Below are positions 8,643 to 16,869 of a stretch of 41,897 nucleotides of DNA, piece by piece (the first letter of the stretch is position 1; each line of letters starts with the position of its first letter). This stretch comes from QGNO01 sp964493125 (lineage in GTDB: Bacteria > Chloroflexota > Dehalococcoidia > Lucifugimonadales > QGNO01), in NCBI GenBank assembly GCA_964493125.1, contig CAZBMS010000008.1, positions 1 to 41,897 on the forward strand, written 5' to 3'. The notes beneath the pieces were generated by a model that was not told the origin of the DNA, did no database searches, and saw only the letters and a program-made list of their open reading frames with translations. Position numbers and translations under genes: made by a program.

Positions 8643-9353
8643 TCAAGAGGTTATTCCACGCTCGGCGGCCCATTCTGAAACCCGTCCTATCGCTGGATTA
8701 TCCGGGCGCTCGCGGTAGTAAGGCACTAGAGGGTGTAGTTTATTAAAGAGCCGCCATAATTCTTTCATTGGTTCGTCGTGATCGTCGGCCCTCAGATTCA
8801 CAATTGAGAAACCTTCATTTTCATGTACTATGATCGCTGCTGCTCTTTGCCCGTTAGGTTGCCCGCCCGCATTTGTGCCTGCGTCAATTGCCCTCATAAG
8901 CCGGGTTTCTATGTCTTCCTCGACAGAGGTTTCCATAGCAGATGCCATTGAATCGACAACTTCGGCGCCTACGAGATAATTTCCCATGGTTATCCATCCG
9001 TCTCCCGTTTTATGGCCTGCCCATTCGCTGTTTTTAGATCCAGTCCTGACGGCTGTGTGGCCCCATCGATCCACAATCCCTAATTGACGCCATTCTATGT
9101 GAGGGTCGCTTGCCTCAAGCTCGGAAAGTACTCTGTCGGCTGGATATCCAATCTCAAGCAATTGCAAAGCTAGAATTCCCAGCCTAGGATCGGTGTACGC
9201 CTGTGTTCCCACGGCTCCCACGTTAGCCTTGACGTGCGGAGCACGGCCACCAGTGCCCATCTCACTTGTAGTTACCGCTACGCCCAGCCGACCAGTGCGT
9301 GGGCATCTTCCTATCGCTGTAAAAGTATGCATCTCGGTTCCTAGTTCAAACAT
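8643..9353 (-). CDS. DUF1028 family protein (copy 2)
   Basis: A 236-residue tandem paralogue of the gene downstream, with exactly the same length once starts are corrected. The ATG at 9353 is preceded by AGGAGG with six-base spacing, so the open frame extending 17 codons further upstream is not used. It shares MFxLGxEMHTFTAIxRCP, TDPRLGxLAxxLL and AGGQPNGQRxAxIxV with its neighbour. The family is predicted to have the Ntn-hydrolase fold; the Thr in HTF would be the natural candidate nucleophile if the eight-residue leader were removed, but that is inference. It sits between the asparaginase-like gene (86 bases upstream) and copy 1, in the same-strand catabolic run. Confidence 0.82.
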   Translation of the reverse strand: MFELGTEMHTFTAIGRCPRTGRLGVAVTTSEMGTGGRAPHVKANVGAVGTQAYTDPRLGILALQLLEIGYPADRVLSELEASDPHIEWRQLGIVDRWGHTAVRTGSKNSEWAGHKTGDGWITMGNYLVGAEVVDSMASAMETSVEEDIETRLMRAIDAGTNAGGQPNGQRAAAIIVHENEGFSIVNLRADDHDEPMKELWRLFNKLHPLVPYYRERPDNPAIGRVSEWAAERGITS

Positions 9354-9439
9354 GATTAACCTCCTAGAATGATTCTGTAATGTTCTGCGTTTTATCATTG
9401 GCAACGGCTTGGTAGACCACGATTGGCCAAAGGTGATAC

Positions 9440-10441
9440 TTAGTAAGTATCAAATATCCTTTGAATCTCGTCACGATCCTTAGTAATTGTCAGAGCCAGC
9501 ATCAGTAAAATACGAGCCTTTTGGACGCTTAGGTTATCGCCGGCAATAATTCCCTTTTCTCGGAACATAGATGTTGGGATCACTCGTCCAGCTCCAGCAC
9601 GGGTGGTTGCAACTACTGTAACCCCCTTTTCAGCCGCATTTGCAAGAGCGTCCATGGCGCCCGTTGCGTACCCGCCTCCTGTTCCTGCAACTGCTATTCC
9701 ATCTACCCCGGCTTCAGCAAGTGCGTCTACTGTAAATGGGCTACCGCCAGCAACAGCGTAGTACGTGTCGACCCAAGGTAGCGATTCCATTTTGCTTACG
9801 TCAAACTCGGTTTGGTAAGTGTGTTTTCTTATTGGATTTCGGTAGAATACAGGCTTGAGATCCGAGTCCATATATCCTAGAAAACCCAATTCGCGGGTAC
9901 CGAAAGTTTGTACTCGATAAGAATTTTGCTTTGTAACCTCACGCGCCGCGTTAATCTCATCGTTAAGCATAACCAAGGCTCCCTTCCCTTGAGCCTCAGT
10001 AGAACCGGCAAGGAGCAATGCTCCGAATAGATTGTTGTCTGCCTCTGTACCCAAGGCTGAAGGTGGCCGCATTGTCCCAGTGACCACTATCGCCTTTTCA
10101 CTCTTGATGGTTAGGTTAAGCCAGTAAGCGGTTTCCTCTAGAACGGAAGTTCCGTGTGTTACCACGACACCGCTTACTCGGTCATTTTCGTTGAATATCT
10201 GATTGATTCTCTTGCTTAGGCCTAGCCACTGCTCCAAGCTTATTCCACTCCCTACCATAGCGTACTGTTCTGCTTCTACCTGTACATACTCATGGATTTC
10301 TGGAATGCGGTCTAAGTTTTGGAATGAGTCTAGTTGCTCTGCGCCCCCGTATTCGACCAACTCCAACCTTGGTTTCCCCCAAGCAGCTATTGTGCCCCCA
10401 GTTCCGACAAGGCTTACTAAAGGCAGTTTATTAGTAGCCAT
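9440..10441 (-). CDS. L-asparaginase family protein with altered catalytic triad
   Basis: A 333-residue protein of the bacterial asparaginase/glutaminase fold, normally hydrolysing L-Asn to L-Asp and ammonia. The first active-site motif is intact (GTGGTIAAWG, nucleophile Thr17), and the Lys of the second triad is present (AREVTKQN, Lys171). The second motif reads VVTHGTSVLEETAYWL: Thr98 is followed by Ser99, where the family has the catalytic Asp (HGTDT). This change argues for a different amide substrate or weak classical activity. There is no export signal, so it is probably cytoplasmic. The ATG has GGAGG four bases upstream. It lies between an aminotransferase and the DUF1028 pair, all on one strand. 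Confidence 0.85.
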   Translation of the reverse strand: MATNKLPLVSLVGTGGTIAAWGKPRLELVEYGGAEQLDSFQNLDRIPEIHEYVQVEAEQYAMVGSGISLEQWLGLSKRINQIFNENDRVSGVVVTHGTSVLEETAYWLNLTIKSEKAIVVTGTMRPPSALGTEADNNLFGALLLAGSTEAQGKGALVMLNDEINAAREVTKQNSYRVQTFGTRELGFLGYMDSDLKPVFYRNPIRKHTYQTEFDVSKMESLPWVDTYYAVAGGSPFTVDALAEAGVDGIAVAGTGGGYATGAMDALANAAEKGVTVVATTRAGAGRVIPTSMFREKGIIAGDNLSVQKARILLMLALTITKDRDEIQRIFDTY

Positions 10442-10524
10442 AACTCCTCCAAAAAACAGATATCTCAGTCATAGAGGCATGTATAAGTCTTATGCGTTCT
10501 TTCCCTTTGGCTGCAGATAGTAAG

Positions 10525-11856
10525 TTACTTCAAGTGATTTCCGTGTGCATCTAGGAAGGCCGTAGTTGCCTCAACAGCACGATACATGTCTTCTTCGGTG
10601 TGCGCTGCACTTATGTAAGCTCGGTTAACTAGCTGTTGGCGTATGAATATACCCCTTCTTTGCATGTACGCTCTGTATGCTTGATCCATGGCCGCACCTC
10701 CTGATTGGCGGTACTCGACCACGTCTTGTTGATTCTGAGGCTGCACTTCACTGAAGTACATGCACCAAACTGAACCAAAGCCATCACATCTAGCTTTTAG
10801 TCCACGTTCTCTGATCGCCTCGTTAATACCATTTCGGACGATGTCTCCCAGCTTGTACAGGTATTCATAGAATCCTGGCTTAGCCAGTACATTTAGAGTG
10901 CTGAGCGCGGCTGCAGTGCCCAGCGCATTCCCGCCGAATGTGCCTGCTATCCGCACTGTCCCTTCCGGTGCAGCCAATGACATGATCTTGTTTTTGCCCG
11001 CGATCGCAGCGATTACATATCCACTCGCCATAGCTTTGCCGAAAACTCCTAAATCTGGAGTAACTCCATAAATTGCCTGTCCGCCTCCAAGGCCGTGTCT
11101 GAATCCTGTCACTATCTCATCGAAAATCAGGACAATTCCTAGGTCATCGCAGATTCTACGGAGCCCTTCAAGAAAATCGGGCCTCGCTATCAGATTGCTG
11201 CTATGAATCATTGTCTCAACTAGCACTGCGGCGATCTCATCCTGCTGATGTTTAAGAGCAGTCGCAGTTGTCTCTATGTCGTTGTACGGTAGGATTATGG
11301 TATTGCCATATGCATCCGGTGGTATTCCTGCGGAATCGGTAGCATATTTAGTTTGTCCGGTGTCGTAAGAATCAGGGGAGTTGTTTACTGCAACTGTATC
11401 AGCCCAGCCTTGGTAACCGCCGTCAAACTTGACGATCTTCGTTTTACCAGTGTAGGCGCGAGCTAAGCGGACTGCGTAAAGTATGCCGTCTGTACCACTT
11501 ACACATAAAGCCACTTTTTCAGCGCACGGGATGAACTCGCTCAACTTTCGAGCTACCTCTACATCTCGGAAGTTTGGCATTGCAAATTGGACGTTTCCTT
11601 CGTTGATGGCTTCCGTTACCCCACTGATGATCTCAGGGGGCGCATGGCCCAAAATATGTGGCCCAGCACCGCACCAGAAATCCAAGTATTCGTTGTCATC
11701 TACATCAAATATACGAGACCCATTCGCACTTTTGATGTAGAAGGTATCTGGTGCCCACCACTTACAATTGGGCACACCAAAAGGACTGAATGACGAGGCG
11801 TCGCTAAGCATTGCTTCTGAGGTTTTTAGATTAAGGGTGTCTTCTGTAGTTGACAT
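10525..11856 (-). CDS. Class III aminotransferase, glutamate-1-semialdehyde aminomutase-like
   Basis: A 443-residue PLP enzyme of the class III aminotransferase family. The PLP-binding motifs are clear: VSGTDGILYAVRLAR near 119-133 for phosphate binding, IFDEIVTGFRHG with the cofactor-ring Asp246, and GVFGKAMASGY with the Schiff-base Lys274. It resembles glutamate-1-semialdehyde 2,1-aminomutase most, but its location within a catabolic gene run, not near heme genes, makes an amino-group transfer role on an amino acid or amine more likely. The start ATG follows AGGAGG at eight bases. It lies downstream of an MFS transporter and upstream of the asparaginase-like gene. Confidence 0.86.
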   Translation of the reverse strand: MSTTEDTLNLKTSEAMLSDASSFSPFGVPNCKWWAPDTFYIKSANGSRIFDVDDNEYLDFWCGAGPHILGHAPPEIISGVTEAINEGNVQFAMPNFRDVEVARKLSEFIPCAEKVALCVSGTDGILYAVRLARAYTGKTKIVKFDGGYQGWADTVAVNNSPDSYDTGQTKYATDSAGIPPDAYGNTIILPYNDIETTATALKHQQDEIAAVLVETMIHSSNLIARPDFLEGLRRICDDLGIVLIFDEIVTGFRHGLGGGQAIYGVTPDLGVFGKAMASGYVIAAIAGKNKIMSLAAPEGTVRIAGTFGGNALGTAAALSTLNVLAKPGFYEYLYKLGDIVRNGINEAIRERGLKARCDGFGSVWCMYFSEVQPQNQQDVVEYRQSGGAAMDQAYRAYMQRRGIFIRQQLVNRAYISAAHTEEDMYRAVEATTAFLDAHGNHLK

Positions 11857-11954
11857 TATTTCGACCTCCTAACTCGGACAATCCTACAGAGGAAAAAGGC
11901 TCACTACAAGAAGGCATTGCGGGTGAGGACGAATAGAAAAGAGAGGGGTAGGCC

Positions 11955-13253
11955 TTATTGACTGTGGTTTGCGTTCAACACGACCTTTCTTGGTCGTTTT
12001 AGGAACAGCAATATAAAAATTGCGAATACGGCGATGCCGACGCATGCATAGAGTACATCAGTATAGTCTTGTGTTTTATCAAATATCCATCCAGCGTAAA
12101 CAGGGCTGAATATCGCAACGGTAGTGAAAGTAGTAACTAGTCCTCTGAGAGTGGCAAAAGACCGTCTTCCGAAATACTCTCCGATAATTGAATAGTTGGT
12201 TGGTGAAACCCCTTCGCCATACGAAAAAAGAACTGAAAAGAGATATATCGTCCATAGGCTATCTGAGTAAGCGAGAACAAACATGGACAGCAATAGCGAG
12301 GTGTGCCCTGACATAAGGATCAAGCGTTTACTGAAGCGGTCCCCGAGTACCCCATTTAGCAGAATTAGCGGCCAAGCTATAAGAGATGCAAATCCAATAA
12401 ATGCGGCTCCAGTAACCTCACTGTAACCTTTCCAAACGAAGATTGGCACCCAGTGCATGTGGATAGCGCCGATTATGAGGTAGCGTACAGTCGTACTGGT
12501 TATGATGAGCCAGTACGAAACAGATTTAAGAGCCTCAGACAGATCAAAATCAGCCTCTTCAATTCGTACCTGAGGCATCGGATTCTCAGCCTCTCTCCTG
12601 GCTCTTTGCTGGATCGCCTCAGGGGTGTCACCGTCGGGTAGCAGCCCCATAGACTCGGGAGAGCGTTTAATAAGCGCTGCGAGAGGAAGAGCGATTATCA
12701 GCACAACCGCTGCAGCGAATACGGATCCATACCGCCAACTGCTTGCTGCAACTATCAATCCTAATACAGGAGCAAAAATAGCATTGCCTAACCTCAATGA
12801 AGATGAATAGAAGCTCATCGCCCTGGTGCGATATCTAATGAACCAAAGGTTGGCAACTGCGTGCATAGAGCTGATAAACCCCATTTGGAAACCTATAGAT
12901 ATCATGCCCATGTAAATTATGAAAAACGGCCAGAAAGTTTGAGCCAGAGGGAGAATTAGGAACCCTACGCCGCCCAAAACTGCTCCTGTAACTATTGGGA
13001 GCCTAGGGCCATATTTGTCGATCATCCACCCCACGATAGGAGACTCTATGCTCCCTTCTAGCCGCGTCAGGGAGAAGACGAAAGACAGTTGAGCTCGTGA
13101 AAGAGCTAACTCTCTTTGTAGGGGTAGGAAAAATACACTGAGTGAGGCAGTTTGGACCGATCCCACGCAGCTTATGATTGCACCAATCGCGACCATTCTC
13201 CAGCCGTAATACATACCATCCATGCGCGTTTTTAAATTGGTGGCACCTTTCAA
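11955..13253 (-). CDS. MFS transporter (monocarboxylate/oxalate-formate type)
   Basis: A 432-residue polytopic inner-membrane protein with about twelve hydrophobic segments in two six-segment halves and a charged central loop near residues 195-225. The N-terminal YYGWRMVAIGAI and the loop GWMIDKYGPRLP after the second segment are typical of the MFS subgroup that includes monocarboxylate and oxalate/formate transporters. The TTG start at 13253 is chosen because AAGGGG lies seven bases upstream; the ATG at codon 11 has none. It probably imports the organic acid or amino compound that the genes downstream degrade, but the substrate cannot be read from the sequence. A candidate promoter lies just upstream. 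Confidence 0.85.
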   Translation of the reverse strand: MKGATNLKTRMDGMYYGWRMVAIGAIISCVGSVQTASLSVFFLPLQRELALSRAQLSFVFSLTRLEGSIESPIVGWMIDKYGPRLPIVTGAVLGGVGFLILPLAQTFWPFFIIYMGMISIGFQMGFISSMHAVANLWFIRYRTRAMSFYSSSLRLGNAIFAPVLGLIVAASSWRYGSVFAAAVVLIIALPLAALIKRSPESMGLLPDGDTPEAIQQRARREAENPMPQVRIEEADFDLSEALKSVSYWLIITSTTVRYLIIGAIHMHWVPIFVWKGYSEVTGAAFIGFASLIAWPLILLNGVLGDRFSKRLILMSGHTSLLLSMFVLAYSDSLWTIYLFSVLFSYGEGVSPTNYSIIGEYFGRRSFATLRGLVTTFTTVAIFSPVYAGWIFDKTQDYTDVLYACVGIAVFAIFILLFLKRPRKVVLNANHSQ

Positions 13254-13280
13254 TTGTTAACCCCTTAGAAACCCGCCGTG

Positions 13281-13310
13281 ATAATACGCCTTGCAATCTT
13301 CACAACTCAA
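13281..13310 (-). promoter_or_regulatory. Candidate sigma-70 promoter for the MFS transporter and genes downstream
   Basis: On the minus strand TTGAGT (complement of 13305-13310) and TATTAT (complement of 13281-13286) are separated by 18 bases. Four of six and five of six positions match consensus. Transcription would start about 20 bases before the TTG start of the MFS gene, leaving room for its AAGGGG site. Confidence 0.4.
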
Positions 13311-13367
13311 TACCTGTGATCAACTTATAGGTTCAATAGCTGGAGGCATTTTATTAAGAGATCAGAC

Positions 13368-14267
13368 CTATCCATTCCGTCGGGCTTGGTCGACTATGTC
13401 CACTCCGACCATCTCACTCCAGCCGGAAATTAGCTGCCTTACAACTGGTCCTGGGATTTCTTCGGAAATAGGACGACCATCCAGTTTAGATATTGGCAGA
13501 ACGGAATGGCTTGTAGCCGTTATAAATGCTTCATCGCAGGTGTAAGCGTCATAAAGTTGGATATCCTCTTCTACAAGAGGAATGCCTAGTTTTTTAGCCA
13601 AATCTATTACTCTATTACGGGTGACGCCTTGGAGAATGTTCTTATCTCTTGGGGTTATGATGACACCGTTTTTCACTATCCAGAAGTTGAAAGTAACTCC
13701 TTCCGATATATTCCCATCTTGATCAAGAAGTACTGGCCAGGAATCTGGGTCTACGTCTGCGGCTTCGAGCTCGGCCAAGGCAAAGTTCATCCTGCTGAGA
13801 TGTTTGATTTTGGGGTCGAGCGAATTTGTGTTGTAAGAACGACTTCTTGCAAACACGACATGACCGCCCTCATCGTACATTTTGGAGAAACGACGAAATG
13901 CTACGTAATCCACACCTACGTAAACAACTGGCGGAACCGTTTCGCTAACCGATGACCCGGATCCGCGAGTCACGTACTGCCTTAGGGCAAAATCGTGTCC
14001 ATCTTTCCACATGTGCATATTGCGCTCAACAGATTCTATGCACAGTGCTTTCATTTCTTCGTACGTGACTGAAGGATCGATACGCACATATTTAAGGGAC
14101 CTAAATAGTCTATCCATGTGTCCTTCTAGATCGAAGATTTTACCGCCAAAAGTGCGCTCAGCTTCATAGATGGCATCGCCCAGAGCAAAGCCTCTGTCAG
14201 ATATGTGGACCTTGCATTCGCTTTTTGGTATCCAATTGCCGTTGAAGTATGCAATAAACTCAGACAT
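13368..14267 (-). CDS. Class IV aminotransferase (branched-chain / D-amino acid / (R)-amine type)
   Basis: A 299-residue fold-type IV PLP enzyme. The N-terminus HISDRGFALGDAIYEAERTF is the conserved first motif; the PLP lysine is Lys155 in IKHLSRMN; GNISEGVTFNFWIV holds the cofactor Glu; the phosphate-binding GVTRNRVIDLA follows. The family includes IlvE, D-alanine transaminase and (R)-selective amine transaminases. An Arg/Lys fingerprint that would separate these cannot be judged safely by eye. The ATG follows GAGG at seven bases. It is the first of ten same-strand genes and is divergent from the tRNA-Gly/dipeptidase unit. It probably supplies or removes amino groups in the same catabolic scheme as the class III enzyme. 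Confidence 0.85.
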   Translation of the reverse strand: MSEFIAYFNGNWIPKSECKVHISDRGFALGDAIYEAERTFGGKIFDLEGHMDRLFRSLKYVRIDPSVTYEEMKALCIESVERNMHMWKDGHDFALRQYVTRGSGSSVSETVPPVVYVGVDYVAFRRFSKMYDEGGHVVFARSRSYNTNSLDPKIKHLSRMNFALAELEAADVDPDSWPVLLDQDGNISEGVTFNFWIVKNGVIITPRDKNILQGVTRNRVIDLAKKLGIPLVEEDIQLYDAYTCDEAFITATSHSVLPISKLDGRPISEEIPGPVVRQLISGWSEMVGVDIVDQARRNG

Positions 14268-14414
14268 CCTTTAACCTCGCTATATCAGTAAAGTTGGCTC
14301 CATCATTAATACAAGTCTTGTTCCAATATATTACGACAAGTCCTACCTTATCCATAGGGAAGCTTGTAGAAAAATGGCGGTATATTAACGATCACAGCAT
14401 TGAACGCACATAAT

Positions 14415-14428
14415 AATTACGTGTAATT
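14415..14428. repeat. Inverted repeat AATTAC-GT-GTAATT, possible operator
   Basis: Two perfect six-base arms with a two-base centre lie just upstream of the -10 box serving tRNA-Gly, in the -35 area. The position would suit a repressor or activator site acting on the tRNA/dipeptidase unit. No regulator gene is nearby, so this rests on symmetry and placement only. Confidence 0.3.
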
Positions 14429-14444
14429 TAAGTCGCTTGGTATA

Positions 14445-14453
14445 TGTTAGAAT
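14445..14453 (+). promoter_or_regulatory. Candidate extended -10 promoter for tRNA-Gly and the dipeptidase
   Basis: TGTTAGAAT contains the extended TGn motif directly before TAGAAT (four of six match TATAAT). No good -35 box is seen at the usual distance, as is common for extended -10 promoters. Transcription would begin near 14460, a few bases before the mature 5' end of the tRNA at 14468. Confidence 0.45.
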
Positions 14454-14467
14454 TACCGCCACTAAAA

Positions 14468-14543
<76 letters not shown>

Positions 14544-14578
14544 AACTTTCCAGCCTGCTGATTTGTAAGGAGAAGTAA

Positions 14579-15577
14579 ATGTCCGAACTTAACATGCTAG
14601 TTGTAAATGGTCTTGATGTATCAGACCTTACAGAAGAGTACGTTCAGTTTCACAGCGTTGGCGGAGCGGATGTTTGGCATAAAAGCATGGGTGGACTTAG
14701 ATCCTTTGCTGATGTACACAATTTTGTGGATAAACACCCTGACAAGATTATTGTCGTTAGGAATGTTAGAGAGATGCATCAAGCGAAAGAGCAAGGCCGG
14801 TTGGGTCTCCTGTTGGGTTGGCAGACGGCTAATCCTATAAGCACTGGGCGTGGAGGAGATAACGATTGGTGGGGAGATCCTACAAGGACCAATCTACGTG
14901 GATATTATGAATTAGGTCTAAGAATCGTTGGGATTGCCTACCAGATAGCCAACATCTTCGGTGGTGGTGCTATCGATGGTCACATGGGGTTGAGTAGAGC
15001 AGGAAGGGCCTTGGTTGAGGAAGTTCATAAACTTGGAATGATATTGGATGTTGGAGGCCATACTGGTGACCAGACGTCTTTTGACGCTATACAAATGTCT
15101 CAAGGATTGCCAGTTATATGTAGCCATGGTGGAGCTAGGGCTTTGGCGGATAGCCCTCGTAACCTTAGTGATGAGATGATAATGGCAATCGCTAATACAG
15201 GTGGTGTCGTAGGCATACCGGCAATAAACGACTTTCTCGTGCGCGGGAAGGAAATGGCTCACATGTCCGAAACCCCATGGGGTACGGTTGATAACTTTGT
15301 TAAGCACGTTGAACATATGAAGGGTTTAGTTGGAGCGGATCACATCGGTCTTGGACCAGACTTCACTTGGAATATGCCTGGGATGCGGGACAGGGCAATT
15401 TTCGGTCCAGAAACTATGGATGAACTGCCACGCCGTTTTGTGAAGGGATTCGAAAATATTAGCGAACTACCGAATGTTGTTGTTGCTTTACAGGAGAGAG
15501 AATGGTCCGATCAGGATATCCAGAAATTCATGGGCGGCAACTGGCTTAGGGTCTACGAACAGGTGTGGGGTAACTAG
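14579..15577 (+). CDS. Membrane dipeptidase-like protein (peptidase family M19)
   Basis: A 332-residue protein of the renal dipeptidase (M19) family, zinc enzymes that cleave dipeptides, including those with D-residues. The second half is typical: HTGDQTSFDAI, the CSHGGARALADSPRNLSDE block with its metal His, GGVVGIPAIN, and VGADHIGLGPDF. In the first half the usual HxD metal motif is not visible (the region reads NGLDVSD), and the bridging Glu region reads LLLGWQTANP, without an obvious Glu. So part of the binuclear centre seems changed, and the reaction may differ. The ATG has AAGGAG six bases upstream. It follows tRNA-Gly closely and converges on the oxidase gene with only two bases between stops. 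Confidence 0.82.
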   Translation: MSELNMLVVNGLDVSDLTEEYVQFHSVGGADVWHKSMGGLRSFADVHNFVDKHPDKIIVVRNVREMHQAKEQGRLGLLLGWQTANPISTGRGGDNDWWGDPTRTNLRGYYELGLRIVGIAYQIANIFGGGAIDGHMGLSRAGRALVEEVHKLGMILDVGGHTGDQTSFDAIQMSQGLPVICSHGGARALADSPRNLSDEMIMAIANTGGVVGIPAINDFLVRGKEMAHMSETPWGTVDNFVKHVEHMKGLVGADHIGLGPDFTWNMPGMRDRAIFGPETMDELPRRFVKGFENISELPNVVVALQEREWSDQDIQKFMGGNWLRVYEQVWGN

Positions 15578-15579
15578 GA

Positions 15580-16716
15580 TCAGAACCTGCTAGGATCAAA
15601 AAGTTCGATATTATGTTGAGTCTCGCCATTTACCGATATGTCAGCCATTATTTCTCCTACCGCGCTACAAAACTTGAAGCCGTGACCAGAGAATCCCGCA
15701 GCCACTGAAACCTGTGGATAATTAGCAAGAGTCCCTATGATGAAATGTTCATCAGGTGAATTTGTGAATAGGCATACAGCCATGTCCTCAGTTTCTCCGA
15801 GCGCATCTGGGAAATAAGTGCCAGTAAAGCCCCGTAACACAGCTTCGTCTTCAGGTGTTGGAGTCCTACTGAAGTTATCAGGATCAACGGCCTCCCCAAA
15901 GTGATGGAATTTCCCAAGCTTGAATCCATAACCATCAAACGAAGGAAACCCATAGAAAGACCCTTCATTAGTTGCCAAGGTGAATACTGGAAAGTTGGAA
16001 GGTGAAAAAGCTTCTTGATTTCGCGGTTTGAACCAAGCCAGAACTTGCCGTTCGGCTACTGCAAGTGGTGCAAGCTCTGGTAGCAGCTTTCCGGTCCATG
16101 GTCCAGACGTTATGATCAGTTTCTCAGCTGTGTACACTCCCCGATGAGTCACAGCACTTATACCATAGCTAGTTGGATTCCACTCTAGTAGAGGCTCTTC
16201 TTCATGAATGACGGCTCCGAGCTCTCTGGATATGGAGACATATCCTTTAATGCAGCGCTCCGGAACGAGGAAACCACCGTCTGCTTGGAAAACAGCCTTG
16301 GTTTCATCTGGAAAATTGTAACCAGGGAACCTAGATGACACCTCATTCCCTGAGAGTACTTCGTGTGTTACTTTCTGGGTCACGCAAGCTTCGAGTGTTG
16401 ACTCAAAGGCGGTAGTACCTGGTAATCCTCCGTGAATGGATCCTGTGGTGTACAGAAGCTGCTCTCCCACCTTTTGCTCGAGACTCCTCCAAAGCTCGTA
16501 GGAACGACGCGCCAATGGCACATATTCTGAGCCTTCCCTAAATGCTAATCTTATAATGCGAGTCATGCCATGGGATGAGCCCATGTTATGTGGGATATTA
16601 AACTTTTCTAAGCCTAGGACTTTGAGCCCCCGACTGCTCAGCTCATGGATGGTGGCACTGCCCATGCCACCAACTCCCGCAACGATAACGTCGTAGGTAT
16701 CTGTTTGTTTCACCAT
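15580..16716 (-). CDS. N-methyl amino acid oxidase (monomeric sarcosine / N-methyltryptophan oxidase family)
   Basis: A 378-residue flavoprotein oxidising secondary N-methyl amino acids with release of formaldehyde and hydrogen peroxide in characterised relatives. The N-terminal VAGVGGMGSATIHELSSRG is the FAD-binding Rossmann motif (glycines 14, 16 and 19), followed by the acidic Glu of LGLEKF. GSSHGMTRIIRLAFREG is the family signature, VCLFTNSPDEHFI contains the Cys to which FAD is covalently attached in sarcosine oxidase, and AGFSGHGFKF closes the flavin site. I chose the ATG at 16716 (MVKQTD), not the one 15 codons upstream, because it puts the usual short leader before the Rossmann strand; neither has a clear ribosome binding site. 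Sarcosine is a plausible substrate but is not proven. Confidence 0.87.
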   Translation of the reverse strand: MVKQTDTYDVIVAGVGGMGSATIHELSSRGLKVLGLEKFNIPHNMGSSHGMTRIIRLAFREGSEYVPLARRSYELWRSLEQKVGEQLLYTTGSIHGGLPGTTAFESTLEACVTQKVTHEVLSGNEVSSRFPGYNFPDETKAVFQADGGFLVPERCIKGYVSISRELGAVIHEEEPLLEWNPTSYGISAVTHRGVYTAEKLIITSGPWTGKLLPELAPLAVAERQVLAWFKPRNQEAFSPSNFPVFTLATNEGSFYGFPSFDGYGFKLGKFHHFGEAVDPDNFSRTPTPEDEAVLRGFTGTYFPDALGETEDMAVCLFTNSPDEHFIIGTLANYPQVSVAAGFSGHGFKFCSAVGEIMADISVNGETQHNIELFDPSRF

Positions 16717-16788
16717 GATTTTATTCGAAATTCGAACATTTTGTAGAATTGAGTATAGCACTGAGTGTTGAATCGATATGAAGACTTA

Positions 16789-16817
16789 TTGACACCGATT
16801 TGGAAGAGGCTACTGAT
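16789..16817 (+). promoter_or_regulatory. Possible promoter for the GlcG-SDR-amidohydrolase operon
   Basis: A perfect TTGACA (16789-16794) lies about 75 bases before the GlcG start. The only -10 candidates at acceptable spacing (TACTGA, 16 bases on) are poor, so this is a weak call, made because the region is the only place for the promoter of the downstream three-gene operon. Confidence 0.25.
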
Positions 16818-16869
16818 AGCTGGCCATATTGTAGTAACATCGATGCAAATTACCTTATGAGGTTAGAAA

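Noticed and set aside
9354..9404. Longer start for DUF1028 copy 2
   Set aside because: The downstream ATG at 9353 has AGGAGG at six bases and matches the paralogue; the upstream start has no such site.
16717..16761. Upstream ATG for the N-methyl amino acid oxidase
   Set aside because: It would add 15 residues before the usual start of the Rossmann strand, and the sequence there contains TATACT, more like promoter DNA.
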